A stretch of DNA of 45,826 nt, from contig NZ_BHYK01000033.1 of NCBI RefSeq assembly GCF_003865095.1, forward strand, positions 1 to 45,826, given 5' to 3'. Source of the stretch: Clostridium tagluense (GTDB lineage: Bacteria; Bacillota; Clostridia; Clostridiales; Clostridiaceae). Below are positions 42,782 through 45,826 of this stretch, one piece after another. Numbering within the stretch: position 1 is the stretch's first letter; every line of letters starts with the position of its first letter. A program made the translations under genes and the position numbers. Under the pieces are notes generated by a model. It searched no databases, was not told where the DNA came from, and saw only the letters and a program-made list of their open reading frames with translations.

Positions 42782-42826
42782 AAACAAACTATCAAAATAC
42801 TTATAAATATTTTGATAGTTTATTTT
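42782..42826. terminator. Terminator after pepA
   Basis: AAACTATCAAAATA (42786-42799) pairs exactly with TATTTTGATAGTTT (42808-42821), and T-runs lie on both sides. On the minus strand it ends the pepA transcript just past the stop. Confidence 0.92.
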
Positions 42827-42827
42827 T

Positions 42828-44324
42828 TTATTTTTCTAGTTGCTTAATCAAGTGATATAAAAGTCTAGCACCTTCACCAGTTGCACCCTTAGATTCATAA
42901 CCACTGTCCTTTTCTGACCAAGAAGTTCCAGCTATATCAAGGTGTAGCCAAGGATTTTCTCCTACGAATTCGCCAATGAATAAACCTGCTGTTATAGTTC
43001 CAGCTTTTGGACCGCCTATGTTTTTAAGGTCTGCTACATCAGACTTTATTAATTCTTTATATTCATCAAAGGCAGGTAATCTCCAAACCTTTTCATCACA
43101 AATTTTTGAAGCTTGTTCTAATCTACTATAGAAGAAATCATTATTTGAAACTACCCCAGTAGTTGTAGTGCCTAAAGCTGAAATAACTGCTCCAGTTAAT
43201 GTTGCTATATCTACTACTTTAGTAGCATGCTCTTTTTCAATTATATAATTTACTGCATCTACAAGAGTTAATCTTCCTTCAGCATCAGTGTTAAGTACTT
43301 CTATGGTCTTTCCACCCATGGAGCCGATTATGTCTCCAGGTCTGTAACTGTTTCCACTGATCATATTTTCACAAGAAGCAACTACTGCTACTACATTTAC
43401 CTTTGCTTTTAATTTTGTTATGGCAGTCATGGCACCAATTACAGCGGCAGCTCCACCCATATCAGATTTCATTGTAACCATTCCGGCAGTAGTTTTTATA
43501 GATAATCCGCCAGTGTCATAAGTAAGGCCTTTTCCAACGAGGCCTACAATTTCATCTTTCTTGATCGGGTTACCATTATATCTCATTACAATTAATCTTG
43601 GTGGGTTTGCAGAAGCTTTTGCTACTTCAAGGAAGGCTTGCATATTCAATGCTTTTATAGAAGCCTCATCAAATATTTCAACTTCAAAGCCACTTTCATC
43701 ACCAGCTTTTTTTGCTTGCTGTGCTAGCTCTATAGGACTTAATATATTAGCAGGTTCATTAACTAATTCTCTTGCGAGTAGGTTAGCTTGTCCAAGTATA
43801 ATACCTTCATTAATTCCCTTATCAATACTTTCTAATTCATCTTCCAGATTATATATTATAGTAAATTGTTCTAAGATTTTCGCTTTTTTATCTGATTTAT
43901 ATTTATCAAATTTATATTCTGCCATGACAGCAGATTCAGAAATAGTTCGAGTGATCTCATCTAAGTTCATTAGGCTAACTAAATTTCCTATATTTATGTC
44001 AATAGATTTAGATTTAAGACTTGCTGCTTCTTTTACTGCTTTTGCTATATTTTTTCTTAATTTGTCTAAATTAAAATCTTCTTTTTTGCCAATACCAATT
44101 AGAATTATATTTTTAGGACTTTCATTTCTAAATAAATTGATATTTTGAAGCTCACCATTTTTACATTTGAAGCCTTCACTATCTAATGTAAATTTAATTT
44201 TAGACAGTAATTCATTGTCCAATGATAAATTTAAATCTTCTAACTTTGAATCCTCAAAATATGTAATAAATTTTGTTTCAGCTTCATTGTTTTTGGATTT
44301 TATATTTTTACTATGGAATATCAT
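42828..44324 (-). CDS. pepA: Leucyl aminopeptidase (M17 family)
   Basis: This 498-residue enzyme removes N-terminal amino acids from peptides as a hexamer with two metal ions per active site. The catalytic domain has VGKGLTYDTGGLSIK (metal and catalytic Lys, about 262-276), MKSDMGGAAAV, and the M17 signature NTDAEGRLTL (about 343-352). The more variable N-terminal domain covers about 1-160. The ATG at 44324 follows AAGGTGA and also overlaps the stop of a 17-codon upstream frame (ATGA). A consensus-like promoter with a Fur-like site lies in the leader, which is unusual for a housekeeping peptidase. Confidence 0.95.
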   Translation of the reverse strand: MIFHSKNIKSKNNEAETKFITYFEDSKLEDLNLSLDNELLSKIKFTLDSEGFKCKNGELQNINLFRNESPKNIILIGIGKKEDFNLDKLRKNIAKAVKEAASLKSKSIDINIGNLVSLMNLDEITRTISESAVMAEYKFDKYKSDKKAKILEQFTIIYNLEDELESIDKGINEGIILGQANLLARELVNEPANILSPIELAQQAKKAGDESGFEVEIFDEASIKALNMQAFLEVAKASANPPRLIVMRYNGNPIKKDEIVGLVGKGLTYDTGGLSIKTTAGMVTMKSDMGGAAAVIGAMTAITKLKAKVNVVAVVASCENMISGNSYRPGDIIGSMGGKTIEVLNTDAEGRLTLVDAVNYIIEKEHATKVVDIATLTGAVISALGTTTTGVVSNNDFFYSRLEQASKICDEKVWRLPAFDEYKELIKSDVADLKNIGGPKAGTITAGLFIGEFVGENPWLHLDIAGTSWSEKDSGYESKGATGEGARLLYHLIKQLEK

Positions 44325-44374
44325 ACATATTCACCTTCTCTTTCATTTTTGATATAAGGCACATTTATTTTCAT
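44321..44374 (-). CDS. Putative 17-codon leader ORF coupled to pepA
   Basis: ATG 44374 lies eight bases after AAGGA and opens a frame reading MKINVPYIKNEREGEYV. Its TGA overlaps the pepA ATG as ATGA. AGGCATAT and ATGTGCCT can form a hairpin over its start. The frame could couple or tune pepA translation. It is short, so chance occurrence cannot be excluded. Confidence 0.4.
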   Translation of the reverse strand: MKINVPYIKNEREGEYV

Positions 44375-44393
44375 ATGCCTAATCCTTATAAAA

Positions 44394-44453
44394 CGATAAT
44401 GATTATCAAGTAATATCTAATTTGATTGTATGCTTAATGACTAATTTTGTCAA
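44394..44453 (-). promoter_or_regulatory. pepA promoter with Fur-like box
   Basis: TTGACA (44453-44448) and TACAAT (44430-44425) are separated by 17 bases. Starting about ten bases past the predicted transcription start, TGATAATCATTATCG (44408-44394) matches the 7-1-7 Fur consensus TGATAATNATTATCA at 14 of 15 positions. Repression by a Fur-family protein (Fur, or less likely PerR or Zur) is expected. Confidence 0.7.
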
Positions 44454-44463
44454 TATTAATTTA

Positions 44464-44562
44464 TTTTTTCTTATATTATGCTATAACAAAAATTATATAT
44501 TGCTACAATGCTTTCATGTCGCCAAGTAATATATATCTTTGTTAGCATAGTATAAGAAAAAA
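44464..44562. repeat. Large imperfect inverted repeat of about 99 bases
   Basis: The left arm (44464-44487, TTTTTTCTTATATTATGCT...) pairs with the right arm (44541-44562) with one or two mismatches or bulges, and the AT-rich interior can pair further. It lies between the ferritin-like gene and the pepA promoter. It may be a MITE-like element, a terminator region for the ferritin-like gene, or a structured RNA. No clear target-site duplication is visible. Confidence 0.55.
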
Positions 44563-44614
44563 TTCATAATTTACGGAAGAACTATTATTTCCAAAGTCAC
44601 AGTTATCTTAAAAG

Positions 44615-45076
44615 TTAATTTCTTGGCATGTTGTGACTGTTTAAGGTAAATAAGTAATTGTATTTTGCACTATGCTTTATTTCATCCGTTATAATGTTGA
44701 AAAGCATATCTCTATAAATTGTAGATGGAAGGCCTCTTCTGATTTCTCTATATCGTTCTATAGCGCTCAGTTCTCCAAATAAAGCTTTTTTTATACCAGC
44801 AAGGTAAGAAATAGGTTTTACAAATTCAGCATCTTCACCAGGCGGTACAGAGGTACCAGTTATGCTCCTATATATTTGTCTAAACATTTTATTATGTCCA
44901 CGCTCATCATCTCTTATAGAAGCAATAATTTTCTTATCATCCTCTGTTGGGGCAATGCTTATTAAGTAATCATAGAATAATTCATCTTCCTTTTCACCTT
45001 GAACAGCTAATTTAATCCCTTCTAATGACTTTTCTAATAAATTCATATCATACATGGTATATGGGTTTGCAAACAT
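44615..45076 (-). CDS. Ferritin-like diiron-domain protein
   Basis: The 153-residue protein is a four-helix bundle with metal-ligand spacing of the ferritin-like/rubrerythrin group: QGEKEDELFYDYL, then DDERGHNKMF (ExxH), GELSAIERYREI and DEIKHSAKYNYLF (ExxH). Such proteins store iron or remove peroxide. There is no rubredoxin domain, so it is not a full rubrerythrin. AAGGAGGG precedes the ATG. A Fur-like site lies downstream of it, in front of pepA, so the surroundings have an iron link. Exact activity is unknown. Confidence 0.85.
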   Translation of the reverse strand: MFANPYTMYDMNLLEKSLEGIKLAVQGEKEDELFYDYLISIAPTEDDKKIIASIRDDERGHNKMFRQIYRSITGTSVPPGEDAEFVKPISYLAGIKKALFGELSAIERYREIRRGLPSTIYRDMLFNIITDEIKHSAKYNYLFTLNSHNMPRN

Positions 45077-45262
45077 TTTAACCCTCCTTTTAGCGCTTTT
45101 CAGGGAAAATAATTATAAAATCAATATTATATATAATATGAAGAACCCTTGTTATCTGTTACAGAGAGCAGTTACAAAAAGTATAATTATGAAGTATAAT
45201 TGATATTATAATTTCATGGATTATTTATCTTAGTGAATTAAAGTATTGGAGATGGTTTTAAA

Positions 45263-45733
45263 TTGAAAATAACTATAACAGGAGCCTTATATTCAGGCAA
45301 AAGCAGCGTTGCTAAGGCTATAAGTAAGGCGTTAGATTATACTTATTTTAGTGTAGGTGAACTACAAAGAAAGCTAGCGGTTGAAAAAGGAATATCTATA
45401 ACAGAATACAATAAATATATGCTTGATAATAATTTAGATTGTGAAGTTGACAATAGGACTATAGAAATAGGAATAGAAAATGAAAATTTTATTTTTGATG
45501 CTAGACTTGCATGGAATTTTATACCTGATTCTTTTAAAATTTATCTAAAGGTAGATATTGATACTGCAGTGGAACGGGCTATGAAGAATGAAAGAGGTAA
45601 ATCAGAGAAATATGCTTCAAAACAAGAAGCAAAGGAGAATATAATTGAAAGAAGGAGACTCGAGCTTAGCAGATTTAAGGATATTTATAATATAGATATA
45701 GAGTACTCACGGAAACTAATAAATAAAACTTGA
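45263..45733 (+). CDS. Cytidylate kinase-like P-loop protein
   Basis: The 156-residue protein begins MKITITGALYSGKSSVAKAI, a Walker A loop (GALYSGKSS) typical of the cytidylate kinase-like family. FDARLAWNF in the middle and an Arg-rich lid (ERRRLELSRFKDIY) follow. It is shorter than true Cmk (about 215-230 residues) and lacks its CMP-binding insert. It may phosphorylate another small substrate, perhaps a nucleoside or nucleotide. It starts at TTG, 11 bases after GGAG. Nothing is seen in the last 90 bases of the window. Confidence 0.82.
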   Translation: MKITITGALYSGKSSVAKAISKALDYTYFSVGELQRKLAVEKGISITEYNKYMLDNNLDCEVDNRTIEIGIENENFIFDARLAWNFIPDSFKIYLKVDIDTAVERAMKNERGKSEKYASKQEAKENIIERRRLELSRFKDIYNIDIEYSRKLINKT

Positions 45734-45826
45734 ATTTGTATTGAGTTGTATAGAACTATAAAATTTATGATATTAGAGCGGTTTGTAATAAAAACAGGCA
45801 TAGCAAACAAGCCTGCACGGTGCAAG

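Noticed and set aside
1-45826. CRISPR arrays, tRNA or rRNA genes, prophage
   Set aside because: No regularly spaced repeats, no tRNA cloverleaf or rRNA segments, and no block of phage structural or integrase genes were seen. The tailspike-like gene stands alone.

Overview
The window reads as a chromosomal segment of a low-GC Gram-positive anaerobe, most likely Clostridium sensu stricto. The DNA is strongly AT-rich, codon use favours AGA and ATA, Shine-Dalgarno sites are purine-rich, TTG starts are frequent, and the families are clostridial (CD1871A small protein, fused OpuC permease/binding protein, GntR-RCK_C regulator). No species can be named from sequence alone.

Region 1 (1-1890) opens with the 3' end of a group II intron (domains V and VI). 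A secreted right-handed beta-helix protein follows on the minus strand, and its leader carries a GEMM-I (c-di-GMP-I) riboswitch. Region 2 (1889-26307) is a large Wzx/Wzy-type exopolysaccharide or capsule locus bracketed by two closely related LytR-CpsA-Psr (LCP) proteins. It encodes nucleotide-sugar enzymes (RfbD, GalE, GalU, ManC), a priming sugar-phosphate transferase, an Alg14/Alg13-like pair, four more glycosyltransferases, a Wzy-like polymerase, a Wzx flippase, an O-acyltransferase, and a fused Wzz/BY-kinase with its own promoter. Within it lie three carbohydrate-active or surface proteins: an Ig-repeat plus Asp-box propeller protein, a phage-tailspike-like beta-helix protein without signal peptide, and a membrane-tethered clan-A glycosidase-like protein. 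The likely flow is priming, glycan extension, flipping, polymerisation, BY-kinase length control and LCP attachment to the wall, with surface enzymes trimming or modifying the polymer.

Region 3 (26392-29300) is a minus-strand thiol-redox island: two TlpA-like proteins, a 45-residue CD1871A-type CXXC protein and a NapH-like polyferredoxin. Region 4 (29305-35762) is a tandem duplication of a two-gene OpuC-type osmolyte ABC transporter, each copy with the same promoter and inverted repeat, next to a BusR-like regulator (GntR plus RCK_C) expected to sense c-di-AMP. Region 5 (35885-39535) holds an internally deleted permease pseudogene, a VanZ-like protein, a small secreted protein, and mgtE preceded by a strong promoter and a 29-codon leader ORF. 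A second unannotated small ORF (47 aa) with its own terminator lies beyond. Region 6 (39763-45733) holds a ComEC-like MBL lipoprotein, a membrane MutS-like ATPase, leucyl aminopeptidase with a Fur-like site and a coupled 17-codon ORF, a ferritin-like protein and a cytidylate-kinase-like protein.

The strongest candidates for undescribed biology are the mgtE leader peptide with a possible RNA switch, the duplicated BusR-type operon architecture, the c-di-GMP riboswitch on a secreted beta-helix gene, and the Fur-like/leader arrangement ahead of pepA. No tRNA, rRNA or CRISPR array was seen.
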